Below are positions 35,394 to 44,635 of a stretch of 64,000 nucleotides of DNA, piece after piece (the first letter of the stretch is position 1; every line of letters begins with the position of its first letter). Under the pieces are notes generated by a model. It saw only the letters and a program-made list of their open reading frames with translations. It had not been told where the DNA came from and searched no databases. The stretch spans positions 1 to 64,000 of the forward strand of contig CACDQQ010000001.1 of the NCBI GenBank assembly GCA_902555065.1, read 5' to 3'. The stretch comes from an uncultured Pelagibacteraceae bacterium (GTDB taxonomy: Bacteria; Pseudomonadota; Alphaproteobacteria; Pelagibacterales; Pelagibacteraceae). Both the position numbers and the translations under genes were made by a program.

Positions 35394-36125
35394 ATGAGAT
35401 ACATTATATTAATATTTATATTATTTTTTAATTTTTCTTTTGTAAATGCAGATGCAATATATAATTTGATTAAAATTCCTAATTTAGAAGTTCATAAGGT
35501 TGATAATTTAAATGGTATTAAATATTTGGTATCGAAGAAAGGTTTTGTAATAGGTGATACAAATAATATTAAATGTAACGGCATAAATAATAGTGATTTA
35601 GATCGTGAATTTAATACAATTCAAAATAATCTAAGGGATTATAACTCAAATTTCTTAAGGAAAATAAATTTGAAATTTGTAGTTCTATGCAAAAACTTAG
35701 AAATTTCAGGCATTAATACAGGAGGTATACCAGATAATAAATTCAGGACTTTAATCTTAGACCTAACATTTAACCAAAACTATTTCGAAAGAATGATCCA
35801 TCATGAAATATTTCATATGATTGATAACAGTTTTCCTGAGCTTTTTGAAAAAAATAAGTGGAGCGAACTTAATAATAAAGATTTTTCATACGCAGAATGT
35901 TCTACATGTACTGACTTATTAGGTTTAGATTTAGATATTACAAAAGGATTTTTAACAGAATATTCAATGAGCACAGCTGAAGAAGATATGGCTGAAATTT
36001 ATTCATTATTAAAAACCAATTTTAGTGAAGTAGATTTATTAATTAAAAAAGATAATATTTTATCTAAGAAGAAAAATTTCTTAATTAATGGCCTTAAAGA
36101 AATCGATGAAAAATTTATTTTTTGA
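35394..36125 (+). CDS. Secreted zincin-like protein of unknown family
   Basis: A 243-residue protein with a signal peptide (about 20 residues, FFNFSFVNADA). The segment MIHHEIFHMIDNSF (about residue 140) contains HEIFH, the HExxH zinc motif, and the later ECSTCTDLLGLD and MSTAEEDMAEIYSLL carry an acidic residue suitable as third ligand (TAEEDMAE). Taken together this suggests an exported metallopeptidase, but I cannot name a family. It is followed directly by a cyclophilin gene (stop TGA next to ATG), and the preceding 180 bp contain the divergent membrane-peptide gene. Confidence 0.7.
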   Translation: MRYIILIFILFFNFSFVNADAIYNLIKIPNLEVHKVDNLNGIKYLVSKKGFVIGDTNNIKCNGINNSDLDREFNTIQNNLRDYNSNFLRKINLKFVVLCKNLEISGINTGGIPDNKFRTLILDLTFNQNYFERMIHHEIFHMIDNSFPELFEKNKWSELNNKDFSYAECSTCTDLLGLDLDITKGFLTEYSMSTAEEDMAEIYSLLKTNFSEVDLLIKKDNILSKKKNFLINGLKEIDEKFIF

Positions 36126-36773
36126 ATGATAAAAAAAATTAAACCATCGCTATCTGAAAAAATATTATTTATTTTTCTAATTCTGCTTATTATTTTAACT
36201 TTAGGCTCATTTTATCTATTAAATAATAAATGTCTTTTTGTAAAAAAAATTGATTTAAAAAACTTTAAATTTAAAGATAAACAGAATATTGCAATCATGG
36301 AAGTTGAATGTGGTAATGTTCTAATAGAATTAGATTCAAACATTTCACCAAAAGCTGTAAATCGATTTAAGAAGTTAATAAATAGAGGTTCCTATAATGG
36401 TTCAGCTTTTTATCGAGTAATTGAAAATACTTTAATACAAGCTGGGGATATTGAATATGGAAATGTATCTAATCTAAATTATTCTAAAGTTGGAACTGGT
36501 AAGTCTGGTTTAGGAACAATTAAATCTGAGCTAAGTGATAATTTTTTATTTAATGCTGGTTCTGTTGCTTTTGCTAGAAAAGAAAAGTTTGATACTGAAG
36601 ATAGTGAATTTTTTATTACTTTAATAGATATACCAATATATCAAGGTGAATATACTCCAATTGGAAGGGTGATTGCTGGGATAGACTCTTTAAAAAAAAT
36701 TAAAGTAGGAAACAAATCAACTTATGTATTAAAACCTGATTATATTAAAAGTCTGAAGTTATTAGTTAACTAG
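36126..36773 (+). CDS. Membrane-anchored peptidyl-prolyl isomerase, cyclophilin type
   Basis: A 215-residue protein with an N-terminal membrane anchor (ILFIFLILLIILTLGSFYLL, about residues 13-32) and a cyclophilin domain: GNVLIELDSNISPKAVNRFK, GSAFYRVIENTLIQAGD and FFITLIDIPIYQGEYTPIGR correspond to the conserved core. The catalytic-arginine region FYRVI is kept; the usual PNTNGSQFFI is replaced by DTEDSEFFI. It should fold proteins in the periplasm. It shares an operon with the zincin-like gene and ends overlapping the convergent fatty-acid gene by 12 bp. Confidence 0.85.
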   Translation: MIKKIKPSLSEKILFIFLILLIILTLGSFYLLNNKCLFVKKIDLKNFKFKDKQNIAIMEVECGNVLIELDSNISPKAVNRFKKLINRGSYNGSAFYRVIENTLIQAGDIEYGNVSNLNYSKVGTGKSGLGTIKSELSDNFLFNAGSVAFARKEKFDTEDSEFFITLIDIPIYQGEYTPIGRVIAGIDSLKKIKVGNKSTYVLKPDYIKSLKLLVN

Positions 36774-38984
36774 TGGTTTTCCAGTAGATAATGTGTGTTT
36801 AATTCTATCTTGAGTTTTACTTGTCTCAATTAATTTCATGAAAGCATCTAACTCTAATTTAAACAACTGATCTTCTGAAAGAGTTTTATCTATAGTTGTA
36901 TCACCACCACTTAAAACATTTGCTAGCTCTGTTCCAACCATCATCCCATGATCTAATATAATTTTATCATTATACAGTTTTTCTAACATACCAACCATTT
37001 TGTCTTTTAAAGATTTACCAGATAAATTAAATGTGCATTCTTTTGGAGGAGTAAATTCTTTATTTTGATCCAAAATTTTTCTTGCTTCATTTAATAGACT
37101 ATTTCTGCTCATAACTTTTTTATTTTCAGGGATTAAATACTTTAGAGGTTCGGCTTCTACTGGAGATGTTGCGGTTTTTGCATAACCAATAATGTCAAAA
37201 ACCTTTAAAGGTGCAAAATCTGGGTCATTTTTTGCCTCTTCTGTTTGAGACCATCTCCATAACATTTCTTTACATCCTCCTCCGGCTGGAACTAAACCAA
37301 CCAATGTTTCAACTAATCCAACAACAATATTTGTATGCGAAGCAACAAAGTTACTTTGAACTAAAACTTCAAAACCTCCTCCAAGCGTAAGACCTGATGG
37401 AGCAGAAACTACTGGAAATTTTGAGTATTTTAAGTGTTTACATGTTTCTTGAAAATATCCGACAAATTTTTCTATTGATTTAAAGTCACCTTTATCTGCA
37501 AAATTCATAGTATATGTTAAATTAACACCGGCAGAAAACTGCATACTTTCATTAATAATTATCAATGGCTTATCTGTAGCATTTTTTAAAGAATCCATTG
37601 AATCGTAATCCAAAGCGTTTGCTTTAGTTGTAAATTCGACAATGTTAAATTCAGGAAATCTATAAATTTCAGCAGAATTATTTTTATCAAGTTTAAGGGC
37701 TCTTGGTTTAATTTTTCCTAAAGTTTCAATTTCAGTATATTGTTGTCTCTCACCATAAAAATTTTCATCTTTAGATTTTGATAAATTTTCTAAAAATTTA
37801 TTTCCTTCAAAATTATCAATTTTTTGAAAAAAATTATTTACTCCAATTTCTTTTAACATTTCAAAAGGACCTCTAGACCAATTGAAGCCAAGTCTCATTG
37901 CTTCATCAATGTCGTTAAACTTATCTGTAATACCTGGAACCAATGAGGAAGAATATTTTATTATTTTAGAAATTACCGACCAAGCATAATCTCCATATTT
38001 ATCTTCACGATTAATTAATTTTTTTAAATCAACTTTTTCAGATTTAATATCTATTTTTTTTGAGGGAGAATATTCCCCAGTTTCAAGATTGATGGCCTCT
38101 AAAATTTTCTTACCACCCTCCTTATTGATTCTATAAAATCCACCTTTTCCTTTTCGACCAGTATATCCGGTCTCTATTAATTTTTTTACAAGTGGCATTT
38201 CTCTTGCTACAGGTTGAAATGGATCGCTTTCAGGTAATTCTTTAATAAAACTTTTTAATACATCTGCCATTAAATCAATACCAATTAGGTCATACAATCC
38301 AAATACTCCGGTTTTAGGTATGCCCATTGGTCTACCAAAGACAGCATCAGCTTCTTCTACGCTAAGTTTCATATTAAAAGCTTCAGTCATTGCAATTTGC
38401 ATTGCATAAACTCCAATTCTATTACCTAAAAAACCTGGAGTGTCATTACAGATAATTGCACCTTTGCCTAAGTCTATTTCACAAAATTCTTTTAAAAGTT
38501 TAACTTTATCTAAATCACTTTCATTACTTTTTACTATTTCTAGTAAATCCATGTATCTAACAGGATTGAAGAAGTGAGTTATGCAGAAATCCTTTTTGTC
38601 TTGGTCAGATAATTTTTCTGATAGAACGCTTATTGGAATAGATGAGGTATTAGATGAAACAACAGATTCTTTTTTTCTATGCTTAAAAATTTTTTCGTAA
38701 ATATTATGTTTTATATCTATTCTTTCTACAACAGCTTCTACAATCCAATCCGCATTCGAAACTACATCAAAGTTTTCCTCAATATTTCCTACATGTATAT
38801 TATCTAATTTTGATCTATCAATTAACAAAGGAGGTCTAGATTTTCCTATTCTCTCTTTAGCCTTTTGACTAATTTCTGTAGTTAAATCTAATAAAGTGAC
38901 GGGAATATTTGCGTTACACAAATGTGCAGCTATTCCGCTACCCATTGTTCCAGAGCCTATTACAACTACATTATTTATTTTCAT
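36762..38984 (-). CDS. 3-hydroxyacyl-CoA dehydrogenase / enoyl-CoA hydratase fusion
   Basis: A 740-residue beta-oxidation enzyme with the dehydrogenase first. VVIGSGTMGSGIAAHLCNAN (residues 6-25) binds NAD, ITHFFNPVRYMDLLEIV holds the catalytic His, and NDTPGFLGNRIG follows. The C-terminal third (about 430-700) is a crotonase fold with MQFSAGVNL, LTLGGGFEVLVQSNF and LVGLVPAGGGCKEML. This order is the reverse of FadB/FadJ, in which the hydratase is N-terminal; such reversed fusions occur in other bacteria. The gene stands alone between divergent and convergent neighbours. Confidence 0.9.
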   Translation of the reverse strand: MKINNVVVIGSGTMGSGIAAHLCNANIPVTLLDLTTEISQKAKERIGKSRPPLLIDRSKLDNIHVGNIEENFDVVSNADWIVEAVVERIDIKHNIYEKIFKHRKKESVVSSNTSSIPISVLSEKLSDQDKKDFCITHFFNPVRYMDLLEIVKSNESDLDKVKLLKEFCEIDLGKGAIICNDTPGFLGNRIGVYAMQIAMTEAFNMKLSVEEADAVFGRPMGIPKTGVFGLYDLIGIDLMADVLKSFIKELPESDPFQPVAREMPLVKKLIETGYTGRKGKGGFYRINKEGGKKILEAINLETGEYSPSKKIDIKSEKVDLKKLINREDKYGDYAWSVISKIIKYSSSLVPGITDKFNDIDEAMRLGFNWSRGPFEMLKEIGVNNFFQKIDNFEGNKFLENLSKSKDENFYGERQQYTEIETLGKIKPRALKLDKNNSAEIYRFPEFNIVEFTTKANALDYDSMDSLKNATDKPLIIINESMQFSAGVNLTYTMNFADKGDFKSIEKFVGYFQETCKHLKYSKFPVVSAPSGLTLGGGFEVLVQSNFVASHTNIVVGLVETLVGLVPAGGGCKEMLWRWSQTEEAKNDPDFAPLKVFDIIGYAKTATSPVEAEPLKYLIPENKKVMSRNSLLNEARKILDQNKEFTPPKECTFNLSGKSLKDKMVGMLEKLYNDKIILDHGMMVGTELANVLSGGDTTIDKTLSEDQLFKLELDAFMKLIETSKTQDRIKHTLSTGKPLVN

Positions 38985-39041
38985 AAGGAAGGATTCTTAT
39001 ATTAAATTGAGACTGAGTAGGAAATAAAATAAATGTCATAA

Positions 39042-41069
39042 CTATTGCTGTGAATTTGCTAATTCATCAATATTAATATGACATCTAATAGCGTTACCAT
39101 TTTCACCTATTTGCCATGGTGGAACCTCTGTATTACAAATATCACCTATTTTCCTAGGGCATCTTCCTTGAAAAGAACAGCCTTTCTCAGGAGGTTTTTC
39201 CTCTACTATATCCTCGGCAACTAATTTTGGTTTTATATCTGGATCTGGTTCCAAAACAGCACCTAATAATACTTCAGTATAAGGATGTGATGGAAATTTG
39301 TAGACATTTTGAGAAGGACCAATTTCACATAATCTTCCTTGATATAAAACTGCAACTCTATCACTAATTGCTCTAACAACAGCCAAATCATGAGAGACAA
39401 ATACATAGGTTGTTCCTAGATCTTCTTTTAATTGTTGTAATAAGTTTAAAACAGCTGCTTGAACAGAAACATCTAAAGCTGATGTAACCTCATCACACAA
39501 AATTATATCTGGTTTAGCAGCAAATGCTCTTGCAACTGCAACTCTTTGTTTTTCACCACCTGATAGTTGTCTAGGATATCTTGACATATAAAACTCTCCC
39601 AACCTTACTTTTTTTAGTAGATCGATTATATTTTTTTTTAATTCTTCTCCTGATAAATTAAAATACAACTTTAGAGGTTGAGAAAGTATTTGCTCAACTG
39701 TGTGGTTTGGATTTAATGACTCGTCTGGATTTTGAAATATAAGTTGTATCGCTCGCAGATCATTCGGGTTTCTCATTTTTAAATCAGAAGATAATATACG
39801 ATCATTTTCAAATTTAATTTGACCATCTTTTGTTTTAAGTAAACCAGCAATTGATTTTAAGATAGTGGACTTACCACTTCCAGACTCTCCAACCAGGGCA
39901 ATAGTCTCACCTTTTTTTATATCTATATTTATATCTTTAACTGTTGGGTTTTGATCAGAGATTTTATTTAATAATTGATCAAAAAATTTCTGCTTTGCGT
40001 AACTAATTGAAACATCCTTTAATTTTAAAACTTCAATTGCTTCACTATTATTTGATTTTTTTGTTATTGAAGTTTGTAAATTATTATTTTGGTTTATTAA
40101 TTCTTTATGATTAAAACATCTGACATTGGTATCTAATTCTTTAATATATTCAAGATCTGGTGAATTTTTTTTACAATGATCAGTTGCTAAGTTACATCTG
40201 TCATAAAAACTACAACCTTCACTTATGCTTCCAGGTTGAGGTTGGCTTCCTGGCATAGAAGCTGGAAGTCCAGCTAGTGAGAGTTTAGGTATCGATTTTA
40301 ACAATCCATAAGTATAAGGATGAATAGGCTCCTTTAATATTTTTCTTGCTGGTCCTTCTAAAACAATTTCTCCCGCATACATTACAACTATTCTATCACT
40401 GACTTGTGCTATAGCTCCAAGGTCATGACTAACATAGATCATTGATGTTCCAGTATCTTTTGCTATAAATCTTAATAGCTCTAATACATGTGCTTGTGTT
40501 GTAACATCTAATCCAGTTGTTGGTTCATCTAATAAAAGTAAATCTGGTTTGCCAGCCAATGCCATTGCAACAGCCACTCTTTGTTGCTGTCCTCCAGAAA
40601 GTTCGTGAGGATAACGAAAAGCCATAGTTTCTGGTGAAGGAAGTCTAACTTTATTTAGTAACTCTGAAATTTTTTTATCTCTTTCTGTTTTGTTTAGATC
40701 TGTATGCAATCTTAAAGCTTCATCAATTTGGTATCCAATTTTTAAATTCGGTGTTAATGCTTGTCCTGCATTTTGAGGTATCATGGCTATTTTTCTACCT
40801 CTAATTTTTTCTAGCTGTCTACTACTCATCTTCAATAAATCCTCAGATTTAAAGAGGCATTCACCCTTAAGAGGAAATAAGCCTTGTTTTATATAGCCCA
40901 TCATAGCAAGTGCTAATGTGCTTTTTCCAGAACCCGACTCCCCTACTATCCCTACAGTCTCTCCTTTTTTTATATTGGTTGAAACATTTCTAAGTATTGA
41001 AATTTTTTTGCCCTTCTGACTGTTAAATCCAATTGATAAATTTTTAATACTTTCAATTATTTTATTCAT
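39042..41069 (-). CDS. Dipeptide/oligopeptide ABC ATPase, two fused ATPase domains (DppD-DppF type)
   Basis: A 675-residue cytoplasmic protein with two complete ATPase halves. Each has a GESGSGKST Walker A, and the signatures are LSGGQQQRVAVAMA in the first and LSGGEKQRVAVARA in the second; each half ends in a Cys-rich oligopeptide-type motif (GCSFYDRCNLATDHC and GCSFQGRCPRKIGDIC) that can hold a Fe-S cluster in this family. It replaces the separate DppD and DppF subunits. Its ATG follows the DppC-like stop directly. Confidence 0.92.
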   Translation of the reverse strand: MNKIIESIKNLSIGFNSQKGKKISILRNVSTNIKKGETVGIVGESGSGKSTLALAMMGYIKQGLFPLKGECLFKSEDLLKMSSRQLEKIRGRKIAMIPQNAGQALTPNLKIGYQIDEALRLHTDLNKTERDKKISELLNKVRLPSPETMAFRYPHELSGGQQQRVAVAMALAGKPDLLLLDEPTTGLDVTTQAHVLELLRFIAKDTGTSMIYVSHDLGAIAQVSDRIVVMYAGEIVLEGPARKILKEPIHPYTYGLLKSIPKLSLAGLPASMPGSQPQPGSISEGCSFYDRCNLATDHCKKNSPDLEYIKELDTNVRCFNHKELINQNNNLQTSITKKSNNSEAIEVLKLKDVSISYAKQKFFDQLLNKISDQNPTVKDINIDIKKGETIALVGESGSGKSTILKSIAGLLKTKDGQIKFENDRILSSDLKMRNPNDLRAIQLIFQNPDESLNPNHTVEQILSQPLKLYFNLSGEELKKNIIDLLKKVRLGEFYMSRYPRQLSGGEKQRVAVARAFAAKPDIILCDEVTSALDVSVQAAVLNLLQQLKEDLGTTYVFVSHDLAVVRAISDRVAVLYQGRLCEIGPSQNVYKFPSHPYTEVLLGAVLEPDPDIKPKLVAEDIVEEKPPEKGCSFQGRCPRKIGDICNTEVPPWQIGENGNAIRCHINIDELANSQQ

Positions 41070-41963
41070 TTAAACAGGCGCCTTGGTTGAACGATCAATT
41101 CCTAAAGCTTTTGCAAATGCATCAGCAGTTAAATTTATTCCAATAATTAATGAACTTAATCCTACTATTGGAGCAATTACAGACCAGTATGCAAACGACA
41201 TCAATCCTCTAGCATTGGATATCATCAAACCCCAATCAGGCGTTGGTGGACTTACACCAAAACCTAAGAATGACAATGAACTAAATCCTAATAACATCCA
41301 AGACCATCTCATTGCTCCTTCTACTAATATAGCATCTCTAACATTTGGAATAATTTCATTCCAAATAATAGACATGTTGCTATGACCTCTAGCCCTGGCT
41401 GAAACTATAAAGTCTTTAGCAATAACATCATGAGTAGCAGCTCTAGCAACTCTTACTATTCCTTTGCCATAAAAAAAACCTAGCGCAGGAATTAAAACCT
41501 CTGTTGATGTTCCTAAAAGAGAAACAATTAATAGCATTGCAAGTATCCAAGGGATTGAAAGAAACGCATCAACAACTCTCATTACAACATCGTCAATTTT
41601 ACCTCCAACTAAACCACAAAAAATTCCAAGTAAACCTCCCCATAGAAGAGCTATAAGTGATCCAAAGAAAGTTACTGTAAGAGCTGTTCGCCCTCCAAGT
41701 ATTGTTCTTGTGAAAACATCTCTACCCAAGCTATCTGTTCCAAACCAGTGTTCAGCTGAAGGAGCAAGTAACATGGTATTTGGGCTAATCGCTTTATAAT
41801 CGTATGGTGCAATGTAAGGGCTTATTAATGCTAAGACTACATGAAATAAAACAATTGCAAGCCCAATTAATCCAGAAGGCTTGGAGGCCATAGTTTTTAA
41901 AATCTCAAAAGCCTTTTCTAGCTTATTTTTTTGTTTATCTTCTGTAATTAAATTACTCTCCAT
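41070..41963 (-). CDS. Dipeptide/oligopeptide ABC permease, DppC type
   Basis: A 297-residue inner-membrane permease with about six helices. GTDSLGRDVFTRTILGGRTAL is the family's N-terminal signature, and ARARGHSNMSIIWNEIIPN is the coupling loop. It lies 1 bp downstream of the DppB-like gene and directly precedes the fused ATPase gene. It forms the transmembrane channel with the DppB-like subunit. The substrate of the system could be di- or oligopeptides, but family-5 systems also carry opines, nickel and other small molecules. Confidence 0.92.
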   Translation of the reverse strand: MESNLITEDKQKNKLEKAFEILKTMASKPSGLIGLAIVLFHVVLALISPYIAPYDYKAISPNTMLLAPSAEHWFGTDSLGRDVFTRTILGGRTALTVTFFGSLIALLWGGLLGIFCGLVGGKIDDVVMRVVDAFLSIPWILAMLLIVSLLGTSTEVLIPALGFFYGKGIVRVARAATHDVIAKDFIVSARARGHSNMSIIWNEIIPNVRDAILVEGAMRWSWMLLGFSSLSFLGFGVSPPTPDWGLMISNARGLMSFAYWSVIAPIVGLSSLIIGINLTADAFAKALGIDRSTKAPV

Positions 41964-41964
41964 T

Positions 41965-42921
41965 TTATTTTCTTATCTGTAAACTTTTTAATCTTGGATT
42001 GAGCATGAGCGTCATTAAATCTGCTATTAAATTTATTCCAACATAGATTGATGCCAATATTATTGCTAATGCTTGAACAACAGGTAAATCTCTATTTGAT
42101 ATAGACTCAATTACTAGTCTGCCTAAACCTGGATAATTAAAAACAACTTCTGTAACAACAACACCACCTAGCAACCAAGCAATTGTTAACGCCACTACAT
42201 TTATTGCTGGCAATAATGCATTTGGCAATACGTGTCTAAATACCATTTTCCAATATGGAACACCTTTTAAAATTGCCATTTGTACATAATCACTAGCCAT
42301 TACTTGAATTACACTTGAACGTACCATTCTTGCCATGTGTGCAGTCATAATCATTGAAATTGCAACAACAGGTAAAATTATATTTGAGAGTAATTCATAA
42401 AAAGTAGCATCCGATGGTATAATCACAATACCTGGTAGCCAACCAAGCCAAATTGCAACAATTAAAATAAGTAAAGTAGCACTAATAAACTCAGGAATAG
42501 TCATTGAAAAAATTGTGATAGTTGAGATCATAATATCTGGAAGCTTATCTCTCCAAAGAGCAGTTATTATTCCTAATACGATTGCTAGAGGAATTCCTAT
42601 AAGTATTGAAACAGAGGCTAAAACTAAAGAGTTTTTAACTCTTGGACCTAGTACTTCATTAATTGGCATTTCACCACTTAAAGAATAACCAAAATCACCT
42701 CGTGCAACATTTGATGCCCAGTCCAAATATCTTTCATAAGCAGGAACATCTAGACCAAGTCTTTTTATGCAAGCATCAAGAGCTGCTCCATAAGCTTCTC
42801 TCTCTAAATATGTTGTGCATGCATCTCCAGGTAAAACTTCAACACCTACAAATGTGATCAATGAAACTATAAATAAGGTGATAAGCCCTAGTCCAATTCT
42901 TTTTAAAATTAATAATAGCAT
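41965..42921 (-). CDS. Dipeptide/oligopeptide ABC permease, DppB type
   Basis: A 318-residue inner-membrane permease. The start LLLILKRIGLGLITLFIVSL and the short periplasmic segment containing two cysteines (DACTTYLEREAYGAALDACIKRLG, within a loop longer than in enteric DppB) are followed by five further helices and the coupling loop MAILKGVPYWKMVFRHVLPN. It lies 85 bp downstream of the binding-protein gene, past a strong hairpin. Confidence 0.92.
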   Translation of the reverse strand: MLLLILKRIGLGLITLFIVSLITFVGVEVLPGDACTTYLEREAYGAALDACIKRLGLDVPAYERYLDWASNVARGDFGYSLSGEMPINEVLGPRVKNSLVLASVSILIGIPLAIVLGIITALWRDKLPDIMISTITIFSMTIPEFISATLLILIVAIWLGWLPGIVIIPSDATFYELLSNIILPVVAISMIMTAHMARMVRSSVIQVMASDYVQMAILKGVPYWKMVFRHVLPNALLPAINVVALTIAWLLGGVVVTEVVFNYPGLGRLVIESISNRDLPVVQALAIILASIYVGINLIADLMTLMLNPRLKSLQIRK

Positions 42922-42968
42922 AAGATTAACTAGAACTTTTTAACAAAAATAAATTAAATAGAAATAAA

Positions 42969-42996
42969 ATAAAGGCCGCTAGTATGCGGCCTTTAT
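42969..42996 (-). terminator. Strong hairpin behind the peptide binding-protein gene
   Basis: An 11-bp perfect stem ATAAAGGCCGC/GCGGCCTTTAT with a 6-nt loop starts 11 bp after the binding-protein stop. On the minus strand it is followed by a T-rich stretch (TTTTATTTCTATTTAA) rather than a pure T-run, so it is either a partial terminator or a 3'-end stabiliser of the binding-protein message. Confidence 0.8.
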
Positions 42997-43006
42997 CTAA
43001 ATACTT

Positions 43007-44494
43007 TTAGTCAACTTTAACTTTATGCCACTGTATAGAAAAGTGGTCTACAGCATCAAGGTTTTTAACTTTTGATGAAGTAACTACAAGTCTAGATACA
43101 TGGTATGGGATCATTGTTCCACTTTGTTCCCATAAAGTCATTTGAGCATTTTGATATGCTTTCTTTCTTTTATTGAAATCTAACTCACTTCTAGCATCAG
43201 CTAAATTTTTATCAAAGTCAGCATTTTTGAAATAAGACTCATTCCATTTGGCTCCACTATGATATGCTTCATGCAAGATTGTATCTGCTGGTCTTTGGTT
43301 CCAACGTGTCATTGAAACTGGTTTTTTCATCCATACTTCATTCCAATAACCTTTAGATGGTACCATTTCAATGTTAACTTTAATTCCAGCTTTTGCAACT
43401 TGCTGCTGAACGACTTCTGCAATTGTAGGCCAAGTTGGTTCTAATGTTGCTGGGTAAACAGTCAATTCAATTCCATTTGGATATCCTGCTTCTCTTAATA
43501 AATTTTTTGCTTTACTAATATTTTGAGGACAATCCATTTGTAAACGATATTGATCAGATGGCATTACAGGTGTATCACAAGATACAGTTGCTGCACCACC
43601 CATAACTAGATCTACAAGTTCTTGTCTATCAACTGCTAACCTAAAAGCTTTTCTCACTTTAGGATTATCAAATGGAGCAGTATCAGTTCTCATAACCACA
43701 CCTCTCCAGTTTCCAGTAGGAATTACAGTTGTTGTAAATTTAGAATTACTGTCAAATATCTTTTTTTGATTGAAAGGAACATATCTATTCATATCAATTT
43801 GACCCGTTAAAAGAGCTTGAATTCTTGCTTGAGCATCTGGTATCGCAATGACATGAACTTCTGCAACTCCTGGTGCACCTTCCCAATAATCTGGGTTAGC
43901 TTTTAGAATTGTAGTTCCTTCTGGATCAAATTTATCAACCATGAATGGTCCGGTACCAACTCCAGTTTGTCCAATAGTATCTCCTGATCCTTCAGGTATC
44001 ATTCTTAGTCTGTAGTCTGTTAATAATAACGGAAAGTCAGCAAATGAAGTTGATAACTTCATTTTAACAGTATGCTGATCAACTACCTCAATATCTTCAA
44101 CTACATTTAAACTTTTTCTTACCGGAGATCCGATATCAGGATCTTTAGCTCTCATTAGAGAATATTTTACATCCGGAGCATCAAAAGCTGACCCATCATG
44201 GAAATATATTCCTTTTCTTAAATTAAATGTCCATTCAGTTGCATCAGAATTAGCACTCCAATCTGTTGATAATGAAGGTGATGGAACACCGTTCATATCA
44301 GGTCTTACTAATCTATTTTGTGTTTTGATGACAACTTGAAATAAACGCCCTTTTGTTATGGCATCTAAGTTAGTATCTTTTCCAAATCCAAGATCATGTG
44401 ATACTTTAAATACTCCACTTGATGCATTGGCAATAGAAAAAGATAATATCAGTGACATAAAAGTCGCTAAAAAAACTTTAAGTATGTATTTCAT
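43007..44494 (-). CDS. Dipeptide/oligopeptide-type ABC substrate-binding protein (family 5)
   Basis: A 495-residue periplasmic binding protein. The signal peptide is about 24 residues (ending IANA). Typical family-5 stretches are EWTFNLRKGIYFHDGSAFDA, GTGPFMVDKFDPEG, PDYWEG and KVRKAFRLAVDRQELVDLVM. A GAGGGA ribosome site precedes the ATG. First gene of the peptide-type operon and divergent from the GcvT-like operon, with a 141-bp shared upstream region. Peptides are the default ligand; none is proven. Confidence 0.92.
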   Translation of the reverse strand: MKYILKVFLATFMSLILSFSIANASSGVFKVSHDLGFGKDTNLDAITKGRLFQVVIKTQNRLVRPDMNGVPSPSLSTDWSANSDATEWTFNLRKGIYFHDGSAFDAPDVKYSLMRAKDPDIGSPVRKSLNVVEDIEVVDQHTVKMKLSTSFADFPLLLTDYRLRMIPEGSGDTIGQTGVGTGPFMVDKFDPEGTTILKANPDYWEGAPGVAEVHVIAIPDAQARIQALLTGQIDMNRYVPFNQKKIFDSNSKFTTTVIPTGNWRGVVMRTDTAPFDNPKVRKAFRLAVDRQELVDLVMGGAATVSCDTPVMPSDQYRLQMDCPQNISKAKNLLREAGYPNGIELTVYPATLEPTWPTIAEVVQQQVAKAGIKVNIEMVPSKGYWNEVWMKKPVSMTRWNQRPADTILHEAYHSGAKWNESYFKNADFDKNLADARSELDFNKRKKAYQNAQMTLWEQSGTMIPYHVSRLVVTSSKVKNLDAVDHFSIQWHKVKVD

Positions 44495-44533
44495 AAGTTC
44501 CCTCTTTTTCTTTCGTTGTTTAAATAATCAAAA

Positions 44534-44561
44534 AGATAACAATTCCAGAACTAGATAACAA
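44534..44561. repeat. Direct repeat AGATAACAA x2 in a divergent promoter region
   Basis: Two exact copies of AGATAACAA (44534-44542 and 44553-44561) stand 19 bp apart, start to start, between the peptide binding-protein gene and the divergent GcvT-like operon. Tandem half-sites of this kind could bind a regulator, or the minus-strand TTGTTATCT could be parts of a promoter. No protein is assigned. Confidence 0.4.
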
Positions 44562-44635
44562 CATGCAAAATGTAGTGATTCATCTACTAATTGAATAGAT
44601 ATTTTAATTAATATACACTTTTTCTAAATTTATAA

